Assembly (NCBI GenBank): GCA_018806985.1
Contig: JADANN010000468.1
Coordinates: 1,116,001-1,180,000 of the forward strand
Source: Angiostrongylus vasorum
Taxonomy: Eukaryota > Nematoda > Chromadorea > Rhabditida > Metastrongylidae
Length of the DNA: 64,000 nt
Direction of reading: 5' to 3'
In this document: positions 12,775 to 24,380 of the stretch, one piece after another
Position numbering within the stretch: position 1 is the first letter of the stretch
How the letters are laid out: every line of letters begins with the position of its first letter
The notes under the pieces: model-generated
Seen by the model: only the letters and a program-made list of their open reading frames with translations
Told to the model about the DNA's origin: nothing
The model's database searches: none
Position numbers and translations under genes: made by a program

Positions 12775-12885
12775 TTCACGTATGTGTATGTGTATGTGTG
12801 TGAATGTGTGTGTATGTGAATGTGAATGTGAATGTGTATGTGTATGTTGTGTATGTGTGTTTGTTTATGTGTGTGTGGCTGCGAG
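12775..12885. repeat. TG-rich microsatellite
   Basis: Imperfect (TG)n and TATGTG units of about 110 bp, abutting the 5' end of the SINE-A copy. Confidence 0.9.
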
Positions 12886-13289
12886 GGATGAAGGTTCGTT
12901 TTTTCAACATCAGCATAGAAACGACCACTTCAACCCTCTCCTCTGGATCATGTTCTCTGAATTTTTCTCTATCGTCTCCACTTTTATGCGTTCTACAACA
13001 AAAACTTGATGAGGATCTCCTTCTTCGAGTTTTACCGAATGAATTCCGAGGTGTAGAAATGTAGTCATACCCGTATGTCCGTAAATTTGCGTAAAATGTT
13101 CTCTTTGAACCAGATTTTTTCCTGCATTTTGTAGAGATCTATGTACGTTGTACTTTATTTCTTAGTTACTGATGTGAGTGTTTTACAGGCTTGCTTCATT
13201 ACCTCTTGCTCTGACTGGTCTCTACCGATTTTCATGTATTTAGCCTTTTCTTCCTCTGTTTTAAAGTCCTCTCCATTGGATATCGCAAG

Positions 13290-16200
13290 ATGAAAATTGA
13301 GAAGGCGCTCCGGAAAGAACAAAACAAGACAGTTTTATCTATTCAAAGTCATGTCGTACATGGTTATGCTGGAAACAAAGCGTCCGTATTCCCACTTCAG
13401 GTATGCTCGTTTGCCTTTTTTGTTCGCTATGGAATAAATTCTGCTTAGAACGTGAAATGAAATGATGCATACGACGAATTCACCCTACTCAGAGTTGTTC
13501 ACATAACATACTTGCTCTACTTTGATACTTTTATGGCCCATCCTTGCTGGTCGTGCGGGCCCCTGCATAATCTCCATTTTTTTCGAAGTTTTGCTGATTT
13601 AGCGACTGTGGTTTCCTGGAGTCCCAAGGTCAGCCTAGCGAAAGTCTGCCCTAGGTCGTCACCACCACATTTAGTCTCTGGCGCTGTGGATTAGAGGGAG
13701 ATTTGCTACCATGCCACTAGTCTGATACCAGGATGGTGACGGATCCTGGTATTGGTTTACTCTTACCTGTGCTTCCTGGTGGAAACGCCGGACTCCTTCT
13801 CAGCTTGAGAGACCCCGCAGGGGAGATGAATCCGCTGTACATCGCAGCCCTACACCCAGGAACACCTTCCAGCCACGATGAGCGGCAAACCGTTGAGAGG
13901 TTCACATAACATGTGATAAGAAATAATGCACGTACGTGACAAAAAAAAGACCGCATCCAAGGCTAGCATTTCTACAATCGTAGTAATTTGAAGGTTTGAG
14001 GAGGCTTTTCTTTTTTTTGCTAATATAGACGCTGGAGAGCAACACGTCACATTATGACGTTTTCTCTTTCTTTTAAATTACGAACATTACTATTATTTGA
14101 CGCGGCCGACTTTCTATTAATCTCGGCATTGATCAGGTAATTCTTTATATTCTTGTTGAGCAAACGCGAGGCGTTATTTTATTCTTTATTCACGAACAAG
14201 CTGACGTTTCGGCGGATTTCGCCTTCCTCAGAGCCTGGAAAGGTCACGTTGACAGCAATCTATTCGGCCAAACACCTCCATAACCAAACAGAGAAAACGC
14301 TGAACCAAGAGTTCAATCACATTGAACACAGCTTTGCACACTCACCGCTTTCTATGAGGCTTCCACTGAGAATGTCGCGTGGAGACCAACCGCACAGAAT
14401 TCACATGGAAGCGTAATATGCCCCCTCCCATCAAAATAACAGTCTTAAATACTGCCTGATATCACGCGTGATAATGAGGCATTCTACCGTGCGGTTCATA
14501 TACAGATTTCTGGAATTAATCCGGAACGCCTCGAGAGTTTTGCGCTCTTGTGTTTTCGATTCCTGCGCGAGGATCGTAACTCCTACTTCAAAATCTTCTC
14601 CGTTATGTCTCTGCGTTCTATGCATGCCTAGTGGAGTTTTTGGTTTACGTTTACCGCCTAGGTGTTCCTTTATACGAACGCAGAGTGGTCTACCCGTTTC
14701 GCCAACGTATTCGTCCCCGAACGCTTTACAAGAGATCAGATAAACTGTACCCAAACTCATGCAGTCACCGTCTCTACCATTGGGGCAAATTATACAATTT
14801 TGCGTTGCATGTAGACGGTTGTATAAGCAGTGACGAACTAGTTGGCGTCTTAGATTACTCGGTGGCATTTCAGTTATCGTTACCGAATTCTCTAGACCGG
14901 CCCTTTCTTAAACAGTGTTTCATAGCTCCACATAGTTGATTTGAAATGAAGGGCAGGATAAACGCGACCTTATTGTCGCTAGAGTTATAGTTGGGTGGCC
15001 TGTGGTTTCCTCTACATCTATTCCGAGCTACAGTTTCGTAGCCACTAAAAATGGCTATTTGCCCCGCCAAGTTCCGGGACTCCTCTCTCTGCTCCCTTCC
15101 TGTGCACACGCTGGTAGCTGTTCGAAACATGTTTCTTACAAGCGCCCTTTTCGTGTGAGAGGGGTGAGAGGAGAGGTAATGAACCAAGATGTTTTTATTA
15201 CTTGGCTTTCGGTACCACTTCGTAATGTAGCCATTTTCTGACGGGCTAATATGGACGTTCAGGAATGGAAGCCAATTTTCTTTCGGTTTCTCTCGGGTGA
15301 ACTTGATATACTCTGACTGTTCATTGAACAACTCGAAACATTTGTCCATTTCCTCTTGTGTTGAGCAAAAGACAAAACAGTCATCTACATATCTACATTA
15401 GAGGAACGGCCCGAGATCGGTCACTGGTGCTTCCACCTTAGACATAAATGCAATGGCAAGGCTTGGTGCCAGTCGTTGTCCCATTACCAACCCTCTTATT
15501 TGAGCGTAGTACTTTCCGGACCATCTGAAGATTGAGCAGCTCAAGCATTCTTTTAAGAGTGCCATCAACTGCTCTATCTTGAAGCCATACATGTTTATTT
15601 TTCCTTCGTTTTGCATAAGGAGTTCGAATATGGCTTGCATTGCGGAGTCATTCGACACGTTTGTACAAAGGGCGCTAACGTCGAACGACTCCATCACGTA
15701 CGCGCTGCTGGGCTGCGCAGTGCGTAGACGATCGAGAAACATCTGGGTATTCGTAAGATGGGCTGGAATGTGTTTCAACAACTGGTTAAATATTAGGGTT
15801 AAAAACCATGTTATCCTATCCGTTGGCCCGTCTACACAGCTAATGATAGGTCTGACCTTAAACGATGATGCATCGGTAGACGCAAGATCATCGCTGGATA
15901 CTAGCTTATGAGTCCTTATAAGCAAGTACAAGACGGGACATGTTGGTAAGTCAACTTTTACTTGAGAGATAACTGATGGTTTTAAACTAGCAACCCTTGC
16001 CATTTTGACCCATTCGAGATCCAGTTTTCGGTATTTATTTTTAAATTCCTTCTCAGATGATGGGCGATAAAGTGGAGCATCTTCAAGATACTTTTTCGTT
16101 ATCTGAACATCTAACTTATGAGGAATTACTACAAACTCTCTACCCTTATCTCTAACGGATAATCTTACGTTTTTGAATCTTATCAGCATCAACTCTCCTA

Positions 16201-19200
16201 CCTCTTGCATATATCGTTTTTGCATTTCAGTGATGTTGGAGCTGTATCTTTTCGCGCGATAGTGATCAAGGATATTGAAAGTTTCTTTCGAAAATGTCCG
16301 AATCTTGGTATCGACTTCATTGTTAGGGTCTTGTTGTCTAAAGAACGGTTGAGGAAATGGTGGTGGTGGTAATGCCACTGCTTCCTACTGTTCACTACTA
16401 TTTCGCGCTTCGTCTGTAGCTTTCTTACGTATTCTATCTTGAAGCTCATGTAAGCTACATGCGACCCTACGCAAGATTATCTTAGAAATGGCTACAGATG
16501 GAGGGAAACTTGGGCCCAGTTCTAATAGCGAGCGCGCTCCATCAGACAGAGCCATGCCTCCTAACACGGTTAGCCTTGAATTTCTTGGCACATTATTTAT
16601 CCTACTCTGATTCATTGTCCTACTCTGACCAAGTACACCACTGGGCACGCGTAGGACACAGAGACATAGCGGGGAGGATTTTGAAGTAGAAGTGAGGATC
16701 CTCGCACAGGAGTCGGAAACACAAGCGCGCAAAATTCTTGAGGCGTTCTGGATTAATTCCAGGAATCCGAAAATGAACCGTAGGGAGGAATGCCTCATTC
16801 TCACGTGTGATATCGGGCAGTATTTAAGACTGTTGTTTTGATGTGAGAGGCACATTACGCTTCCATGTAAACTCTGTGCGGTTGGTCTCCACATGACATA
16901 TTCACTGGAAGCTCATAGAAAGCGCTCAGTATGCGATGAAGCCATTCTGTGTTCAATGTGATTAAAATCTTGGTTCAGCTTTTCTCTGTTTGGTTATGGA
17001 GGTGTTTGGTCGGGTGGATTGCTGTCAACTTGACCTTTCCAGGCTCTGGGGAAGGCGAAGTCCACCGAAACGTCAGCTTGTGCGTAAATGAAGAATAAAA
17101 TAACACCTCGCGTTTGCTCAACAAGAATATAAAGGATTACTACTATTTGTGTTCTATTTTTTGTTTATTTTCATCTATGAAAGAAACGATAGTTCAGCTG
17201 AATGGGTTCGAGGTAGATCCGATCAACAGTGTCCAATTCAGCAACCATGCGGGTAACGTCGAGTTCTTGAACCTTCCTAAAAGTGATTTGCTTCGCTAAC
17301 CTTCATGTTCTGTTCCTGCATGCTAATTTCAGCTCTTTCCTAGAATGTGCTTGAACAATTTCGCCAGGAAAAACACCATCTCGTAATCTTCGTAATCTTT
17401 CAGGATATGAATATGTGAAAGGTCAGAGACTTACAGACGTAGAGTTAACTGAATTGTACGAGGGCCTGAGGCTCAACGCTGTCAACCAGTACTCATTTAT
17501 ACTTACAGGTAGGTTCGTTATTCATTAATTGTTCTTTTTAATTGCAGGATTTTAAACTGCACTAGCACTTCTGCTACTCGGGAGTTTGACAGATTTTCTG
17601 TGATTCCTCACCAAACGTTTTCGTCCTTCATGTGAAGCCGCCTAAATTAAGGACGCAGCGACTTAATTGTTAAGTAGTAAAATATGCATTGCATTTTTTC
17701 TTCTTTCTGGGAGCTTTGAAAGTATTTGTATCGGGAGAGAGGAAAAATTTATGTAGTAATGAGTGAGTAGAAGAACGTTCCAGTTCTCTCACTGAAATAT
17801 GGTTGTTGACGATTTAAGAAACTTAGGGAATTATATGTGTGTAAGTAATAGTTATTTAAAAGTTGTTCTTGTGGATAAAATGAAGCAGGGTAGAGAACAG
17901 ATGTTAGCGATAGAAGTGGGAAAGCATTCACAAGGTAACTATTAGTGTACCAAGGATAGGCAGGGTGGTTAAAGGACTGAAGAGAATGTGATCAACAATT
18001 CACTGATTACCATCTACGTGTTAAGTATTAACTTAATTAAGAGTAAAAAGTTAGTGCTGACTTCGTTGCGTGCTAGCGTGGGGGATCTACAGGTGTGTGC
18101 CCGAATCGCTACCAAGTTTCAAACTTTCATAGTCCCATTGATGGAACAATAACAAGAGTTATGGAAGTAGGGATTAAGGGAATTTGAAAAAAACGGCAAG
18201 TAGGAAATGCATACAGTCTTCCAGGAGGAGGTTACGTATCATTCTTTATATGTGGAGTTTTTGCTACAAAAGAGCTTCTGGAATCCTTTCCAGTGGATAT
18301 GAGAGCTCATTCAATGGGCAAAAGCGTAAGTCGAGTTAAAGTGGAGTAGTTTATGCAAAAAAAATTTGAGTCTCGGCAGCTCAGTGGGAGAGTATGCAAA
18401 TGTATGAATTACAAAGGATGGTCTGAATCACAAAAAGATGGTCCAGTGCAAAGATGGGGCCAGTGCAAATGTGTGTGGATGGGTGTTGAAGGGCTTAGAC
18501 ACTACATATTTCGTTTTAAAGGTTTTTTTTTTCATGATAAGTTATTCGCTGCTGTATGGACTTTTTAATAACCAATGACAGTTTTTCGATAACTAGAGCA
18601 CTTGTGTAAGCAATGAATTTGCTTGCGATTTTACTACAAATTCTTGGGTAATCAAGAGCTCCAGTCGTTTTTTCTTACTGGAAGTTCTTGATGTTTCTTT
18701 GGAGATGTTTATGATCATACCTAAAAGTGAACTGTAAATCCTTAGTTTGTAATTGACATGCACTTAGTAGTTTGTCAGAACATTTATACAATTACTTTGT
18801 GTTAAAAGTGAATTTTCTGAGTGTTTTAGAAAGAAAAGACTCAGAATTTCGAGCATAAGGTGGTCTCATCTAGAATTTGGCAATTGTAATTGGTCCATTT
18901 CTCTGAAATCATGACATACAAAAGTCCATCGTTACAAATTTAGGGTACTGTGGTAACGTTGCTTTTCTAAAGAAGATCGCTGATATTGTTAAAGACCTCA
19001 AAAACAATGATTCATCTGTAGTCTTTGGTGAGTTTAATATTCATTCCTTCGTCACTACCGCAGAAATTGCTGAGAACTGCGTTTCAGTTTAGATTGCAGT
19101 CAGTCTGCATTTGGAGACTAGTTTCACACACAAGTAAACAAGCTATTTATTGTTCAAATTATCCTCGTCTACTTTCAGTGTGCGATCCCGTTATGGGAGA

Positions 19201-20151
19201 CCACGGAAAATACGTGAGTTCTCTTTGTTCTCATTAATATTTGATTTCAGTGTGCTTAACTTAGCGTGTTTTTTAACTATAATAGTGCAGCTTTTCAGTA
19301 CGTTTCTAAGGAGCTTCTGCCTATATATAAAGAAATGATCGTACCACTAGCTGATACCTTAACGCCTAACGCTTTTGAACTAGGTGAGTTGGTGGGCTTC
19401 TGTATAACTAATGAAGAAGATTGCCTTCGTGGCATGGACATTATCCACGGTCTTGGAGTTACAAACGTTGTTGTTACAAGCGGTGTGGTAGCAAGCGACG
19501 GACCCGATACCCTTACCTGTTATGCGAGTACAGGAGGTTTCTTTTTCGTTAATTTTCATTCCATTTCATGTTTATGTTTTGTTTTACTTTCTGGTTATCC
19601 ATTTTTCCCTGGCTGAATAATATAACATCGGCCAACACATTCAAGGAAACCTCACTGATAATTTTTCAAAGAAATTTTACCAGGTTTACTGTCCTAGTTT
19701 ATTAATTCGTTAATCGGCACTTACCAACTAGGTGAAAAAGGGAACATACGCCGGTTTCGGTTTCGATTCCCACGATTGCAAGGACAGTTTGTGGGCACTG
19801 GAGATGTTTTTACGTCATTGTTAATTGTTTGGTTGACCAACTGCAACAATGACATACGTGAAGCTGTTGGTCACGTATTAGGCTGTATGCAAGGACTTAT
19901 ACGCAGAACTAGCAAATATGCACAAGGTTAGTTCAAAGTATAGTTAATAAGCTTTCTGCTAGCTGAGCATGACATCTTGTACATAATTCTTGAGTTTGGT
20001 GAACATCATACTTAAAAAGCGCCATCTATTGATGATTCATATTCCTGCTCTTATCAGCTACTTAAAATAACGTGTAGAGTACCCAACAGATGAGATGTCA
20101 ATTCAAAGTCTATTTTATGCCACATTAGCATTACTTATTACAGCTAAATAG
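13290..20151 (+). CDS. pdxk-1: Pyridoxal kinase, 8 exons
   Basis: Phosphorylates pyridoxal, pyridoxine and pyridoxamine with ATP in the cytosol (vitamin B6 salvage; ribokinase-like fold). Exons: 13290-13400, 17198-17252, 17404-17508, 18944-19027, 19179-19213, 19299-19536, 19732-19926, 20078-20151. All junctions are GT..AG with matching phase; predicted 298 aa against about 312 in human. Visible motifs: [20 protein letters not shown] (residues 17-36), [48 protein letters not shown], and [13 protein letters not shown] with catalytic Asp about 234. The ATG is the first in frame after a polypyrimidine/AAAG stretch. Intron 1 (3.8 kb) holds repeat B and a Penelope-like element. The last exon is the weakest call: the usual C-terminal block is not found, and a shorter end (AG then CTAAATAG at 20144) is also possible. 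Confidence 0.92.
13535..13905 (-). repeat. Repeat B, full copy in pyridoxal kinase intron 1
   Basis: Repeat B is about 370 bp. In the forward sense it starts CAACGGTTTACCGCCTCATC and passes GATGTACAGCGG, CCGGCGTTTCCATC, ACCAGGATCC, GGCGACTGCC and GACCTCGGGACTCC. It ends in an AAGTATCCAAGTAA-like tail. It has no consistent open frame. The asymmetric ends and simple-repeat tail suggest a non-autonomous retroposon. Seen here reversed. Confidence 0.75.
14140..14636 (+). repeat. Left inverted arm of Penelope-like element 1
   Basis: Begins TTCTTTATATTCTTGTTGAG and includes GCTGACGTTTCGGCGGATTT and TCCTCAGAGCCTGG. It runs into the end of the GIY-YIG coding region. It matches 16640-17146 in reverse complement with only scattered mismatches. 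Confidence 0.9.
14431..16378 (-). pseudogene. Penelope-like RT plus GIY-YIG polyprotein, broken
   Basis: Piece 1 (16378-15398) has [56 protein letters not shown] (RT Asp block; Cys where Tyr is usual) and the thumb-side [27 protein letters not shown] at 15400-15398 stops it just before RYVDDCFVF, the YxDD catalytic box, which continues in the same frame. Piece 2 (to 14870) has [10 protein letters not shown] and KWYRKPSN. Piece 3 is shifted by one base (14868-14431) and carries the zinc-finger-like [12 protein letters not shown] and the GIY-YIG core VYLISC...[18 protein letters not shown]. So one nonsense codon and one frameshift disable an otherwise well-kept frame. Confidence 0.9.
16640..17146 (-). 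repeat. Right inverted arm of Penelope-like element 1
   Basis: A reverse-complement copy of the element's own 3' end. On the plus strand it still reads GIY-YIG C-terminal residues ([12 protein letters not shown], then [11 protein letters not shown] and a stop) followed by the 3' untranslated part and TGACCTTTCCAGGCTCTG. Confidence 0.88.
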
Positions 20152-20224
20152 AAAGGGATAAGTTTTTCAAAAAGAACCCCGACAGATTCGCCTAAGCTGA
20201 GGAGTTCGATATTTGCATTTCGAA

Positions 20225-20610
20225 GCATTACTTACTTGAATACTTGGATGGTCGTCCTCCCTGGTTGTGCGGTTCCCAGCATAATCTCCATCTTTTCGGA
20301 GTTTTGATGGTTTAGCCTTTGTGGTTCCTTGGAGTCCCGAGGTCAGCAAGGCCAAAGTCTGTCGCAGGTCGTCATCACCACAGACAGTTGCCGCCCTTGT
20401 GAATTAAAGGGAGATTTGCCACCATGCGACTAGTTTGATAGCAAGACGACAATAGATCCTGGCATTGGTTTATTCTCAGGTGGGCTTCTGATGGAATCGC
20501 CGGGCTCCTCAGCTTGGGAGACCCCACCGCGGTCCATCATAGCCCGAAACCCAGGAACACCTCCCAGCCACGATGAAATGGTAAACCATTTCGCACCATT
20601 ACTATGAGTA
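20225..20610 (-). repeat. Repeat B, full copy
   Basis: Tail TTACTTACTTGAATACTTGG at the left; the body is as in the family and ends near TGAAATGGTAAACCATT. It lies in the 3' flank of pyridoxal kinase. Confidence 0.75.
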
Positions 20611-20919
20611 AATGAATACCACAGTGGGGTCCTGAATTTTACCTATCTTAGACCATCATATTAGGTGCGCAGTCCTCCTAGTATTTTGAAAGCATCACAC
20701 CACACTGAAGAACTCTGGCACACAACGGGGAAGAGTAGAGACATTACTTAGACCTGCTTTCGTTGTTCGATTTACGGGATTGTATATTATGCATGACAGT
20801 TGCAAGACGTATGTGGTGCACATTTAGGTGACGGTGACTGGTAGCTTTACTAGGTCGGTTCCTCGCCTATGCTGGGATGGATTGAATTATATCTATTCAT
20901 GTAATAATATTAATATTCC

Positions 20920-21260
20920 CCCGCCATACCTCGATTCCTCACCGCCTCATACTGGCTGGAGAGTGCTCCCAGGTGTTGGATTGCGATGTGCAAGTAGAGG
21001 GTTTCCTCCAGCTGTCTCCTAAGCCGAGAACGAGTTCTACATTTCCATTCAGAAGTCCACCTAACAGCAAACCGTACCAAGAATCTCCATCGTCTTGATA
21101 TAAAATTATTCACAGGTTGACAAATCTCCCTCTAATCTACGAGAACCGGCGACTGGTTTTGGTGGTGATGACCTGAAGCTCCAGATAGGATGATCTCAGC
21201 ATTCCAGGAAACCAGAAATCGCTCAACCAGCGGTAATCCAGCCTCAGTATCCCGCACATT
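20920..21260 (+). repeat. Repeat B, diverged copy
   Basis: Starts TTCCTCACCGCCTCATACTG and follows the repeat B order (GATTGCGATGTGCAAG, TTTCCATTCAGAAGTCC, GGCGACTGG, GATGACCTG) with many changes. Between 21353 and 21425 a 41-bp unit beginning CGATCACGCT is duplicated. Confidence 0.65.
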
Positions 21261-21769
21261 GAATGCTGCTGTCTACGACGCCGGCAGTAGGAAAACCGTT
21301 AAGAGACCAAGAAATTTTGGGTTGTGCAGAACCTCATCGGACACGGACAAAACGATCACGCTTACCACACACCCTGCTTCTTGGTCGACAAATCGATCAC
21401 GCTCACCACATACCTTGCTTCTTGATCAGTACTTATAAAAACAAAATTGTCTCCTCGGATGCTGATCTTTTTGCTCTTAAAGCCGCTGGTCGCATCAAAT
21501 TCCATTTGCTCGCCCTGTACACGAATTAGATACATGGACTGTTGTAATTCGTTCAGTGCGAAATGTCCGTGGCGTAGGCTTCCCTATCGATCCATTTACT
21601 ACCCATCACATCGCCCATATAGGACTATATCACCTGGCTTGACTATTCTTCGTGTCCCTCAGCATAAAAACAAAAACGTTATCATAACTTTGAGCTAATA
21701 TAAGATAAGCTCAACCATATAAACACATGTTGGTTAAGTACCATAACTACTACTCACCAAATTGTAAGC

Positions 21770-23600
21770 TGATGAAGGCAAACTGGGAGCGTTTCACAAC
21801 CAGCTGGAGAAAATAATCCCCAACGAAAAGTACTATAGATTCGTTGTTGGAACGTTCCGTACCAGATGATGAACGGACGGTGATGAGTACAGGATGGGAA
21901 GATTCCCCTGCAGAAAATCGAAGTGGGAATGGGAACCGTCTTGCAGAACTTCTATCGAGGTCTCTTCTATGGAAATTCGTTTTTCAAGAAGAGATAATCG
22001 CCGATGGACATGGTAGTCTCATAAGGGCACGTTTCATGTGGAGATCGACCCCTTTCTGAATAACAGAAAAAATGCGTATATAACCTCTCTGTGGTGCGTT
22101 GATTCTGTACTGTATTCGATGGCGACTTTTTCTTTGCGAAGATCCAATTCAGCCGTAAGCTGGAGAAGAACTGTCATCGTCCAAGGAATACAGGACAAGT
22201 CGTGTATGACGAGGATGTTTTCAATAAAATCCTTTCTTCATATGACTGGCAAATAAAGGATGATCCGACCGAGGACTACACGCTGCTTCTCTTAAGGCTT
22301 AAGATTTATGCCGAACTCGTCTTAGTTTTTCAAACAAGAAGATGAGATCTCATCTCCATTACCACTAAGGAGTTGCTTGTATAAAGAAGCAAACTGAAGC
22401 TTGATCTTACAGAAACACACCTAAGACGGTTGATAATGAACGCCAGTCGTGGAAGATCTAACCAAGGAGTTGCTTGTAAATAGAAGCAAACTGAAGCTTG
22501 ATCCTACTGAAACACACCTAACACGGTTGATAATGAACGGCAGTCTTGGAAGATCTAAGCAGAAGTATTTACATCGGTACAAACGGAAAAATATTGGAAA
22601 CAGTTCAGAAACCATCTCTTTTGAAGAAGTGCCATCGGCATCTGTGTGACCATAGTATTGCCCTATCAACCCTGATGACCGAAGATGGGACTGTCACCAC
22701 ATCCAGCCGTAATGTGGAATTGATAAGGGAAAAGTTCTGCACCAAACATCTTCAGCCACAACAAGTTGTGCAGCAAACAAGATTCTGACAGGAATCCTGG
22801 TGCACGGAACACACCAGAGCCATCATAGAAGCCTGGCGAGGATATTACCTACCCCTTGTTCTGATTTTTGTTCACTACGAAAAAGCGTTTGACAGGGTCA
22901 GAACGAATGCAATCCTCTCAGCGCTCGTCAACCGAGTGGTTCTATATGAGAACTCCAGCAGACTGTTATAGAAAAGCACATAAACAGATTTTCCATTGAT
23001 CCTTACCGTTCCTATAAGGAAAGGGGTCCGACAAAGCGACACCATCTCGTCAAAACTGTCTATAGCCACGTAACAGTGCGCCATGAAGTCTCTCGACTGG
23101 ACGGCAAGGGCACACAAATTGTTGGAAAATTCCTGCCAAATCTTCGTTTAGCGGATAACGTCATTTTCTCGAAGTTTAGCGGTGAAGCAGAGACGATGCT
23201 TAATGAGCTCAATGAAGCGGGGAAAAAGATCGGACTACACACTAATCGCAAAATGCAGTTCATTAAAAACCCATGGGCGAAGGCGAACAGATCAAACTGG
23301 ATGGTTCTTTGATTACAGAGACTATTCCGTAGGGTATGTGTGCTTTTCAATGACCACGGAAAGCGATTAGATAGGAGAGAAGCGTGCGCCGCATTCGAGC
23401 CTCTCAACGAAGCCACTGAACAACTAGCGAATCCAAAACTCAATGGTTACTTTTTGACTTAACAGAAACCCGGCGCTCTTTTATGCAGCAGAGACGTGGG
23501 TGCTGATACTTCGCGTCAAAAAATTCTGGGCATGACTAATAGAGCGCTTGAACGATGACTTCTGAAACTTAGTCGGTACTACAACATCTAGCCTGGCTGC
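21770..23600 (+). mobile_element. RTE family 2, degraded longer copy
   Basis: Endonuclease remnants come first (YRFVVGTF-like near 21836, YRMGRFPC in a shifted frame, IDPFLNNRK near 22045). A linker follows (KLKLDPTETHLTRLIMN, then KYLHRYKRK), then RT remnants (VHYEKAFDRVRTNAILSALV near 22870-22925, GVRQSDTISSKL, NLRLADNVIFSK, NELNEAGKKIGLHTNRK). It is riddled with frameshifts and the RT is internally deleted. Confidence 0.75.
22367..22560 (+). repeat. 97-bp tandem duplication inside RTE-2 relic
   Basis: AAGGAGTTGCTTGTA starts at 22367 and again at 22464. The two copies run to GGAAGATCTAA with about ten differences. Confidence 0.85.
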
Positions 23601-24105
23601 GTAGTCTAGATCTTTGGAAACAATTCCATTTCCGATACAAACATTACATATGGCTGTAATCTAAGCGAGCTTGTGTGGTGAATTAATACTGGATTTCTCG
23701 GATGATAATGAGACGTCATTATAGCACAAGTCGACTGCAACTCAAAAAAAGCATGTGAATTGAGACTGATAGAGTCACGTTTGGACCTTTTAGTGCCGGA
23801 CTCTGTCATTCACGGAGAACCGTTATAGAAACCGATACTGTTTTATAGGTTGTTGTGTAATTTGTTATATTGTTAGCACCATTCTGTGCATTACGTTTGG
23901 TCATGTCGTGACATGCTTGATGCTCAGTTCTACGTAAATCACTTCGTAGATTATTCGCCGCACTCTTGAAATTACTCATGTTATGTACTACTGAATTCAG
24001 CTCCTTGCTTCTAGGTAATACATTCCACTGAGAATTCCATAACAGATTAAGTTTTATGATAAGTGATTAATTAACAAAGTGATATGATGAAAGACATTTT
24101 GGACT
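23600..24105. other. Gap between RTE relic and DHODH 3' end
   Basis: Nothing coding seen. It presumably holds the DHODH 3' untranslated region, on the minus strand. Confidence 0.3.
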
Positions 24106-24349
24106 TTACATTCTATGGTCGGCACCTACTGCTTGACTAATGTTCGTGAATCCATCTCGCCTCAGCAGTTCTATTAGTTCTCTTTTTATCTGAAACGAAT
24201 GATGGTTGATGTTGAGTTTCGTGCAATAAATCTTTAATAGATTGAAAAAAAAATCTTCGCACACTTTCGCGTATTTACCTTGTGCCGCATTCGCAACAAA
24301 TCCACACACACACACCGGCACACCGGCACACCGACACACTGACACACTG

Positions 24350-24380
<31 letters not shown>

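Larger units (their letters stand above)
14102..17146 (-). mobile_element. Penelope-like element, copy 1, in a host intron
   Basis: RT followed by a GIY-YIG endonuclease domain on the minus strand, flanked by inverted arms of about 500 bp (14140-14636 and 16640-17146). This RT plus GIY-YIG order is the hallmark of Penelope-like elements. It lies antisense inside intron 1 of pyridoxal kinase. Outside the left arm is a short motif, CGACTTTCTATTAATCTCGG (14106-14125), that also accompanies the other copies here. Confidence 0.9.

Noticed and set aside
14102..14140. Hammerhead ribozyme beside the Penelope arms (known in this element class)
   Set aside because: CTGATCA and a later GAAAGTC are present, but the invariant CTGANGA core is not, so I cannot support it by eye.
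16385..16894. 169-codon minus-strand open frame
   Set aside because: Antisense of the inverted right arm of the Penelope element.
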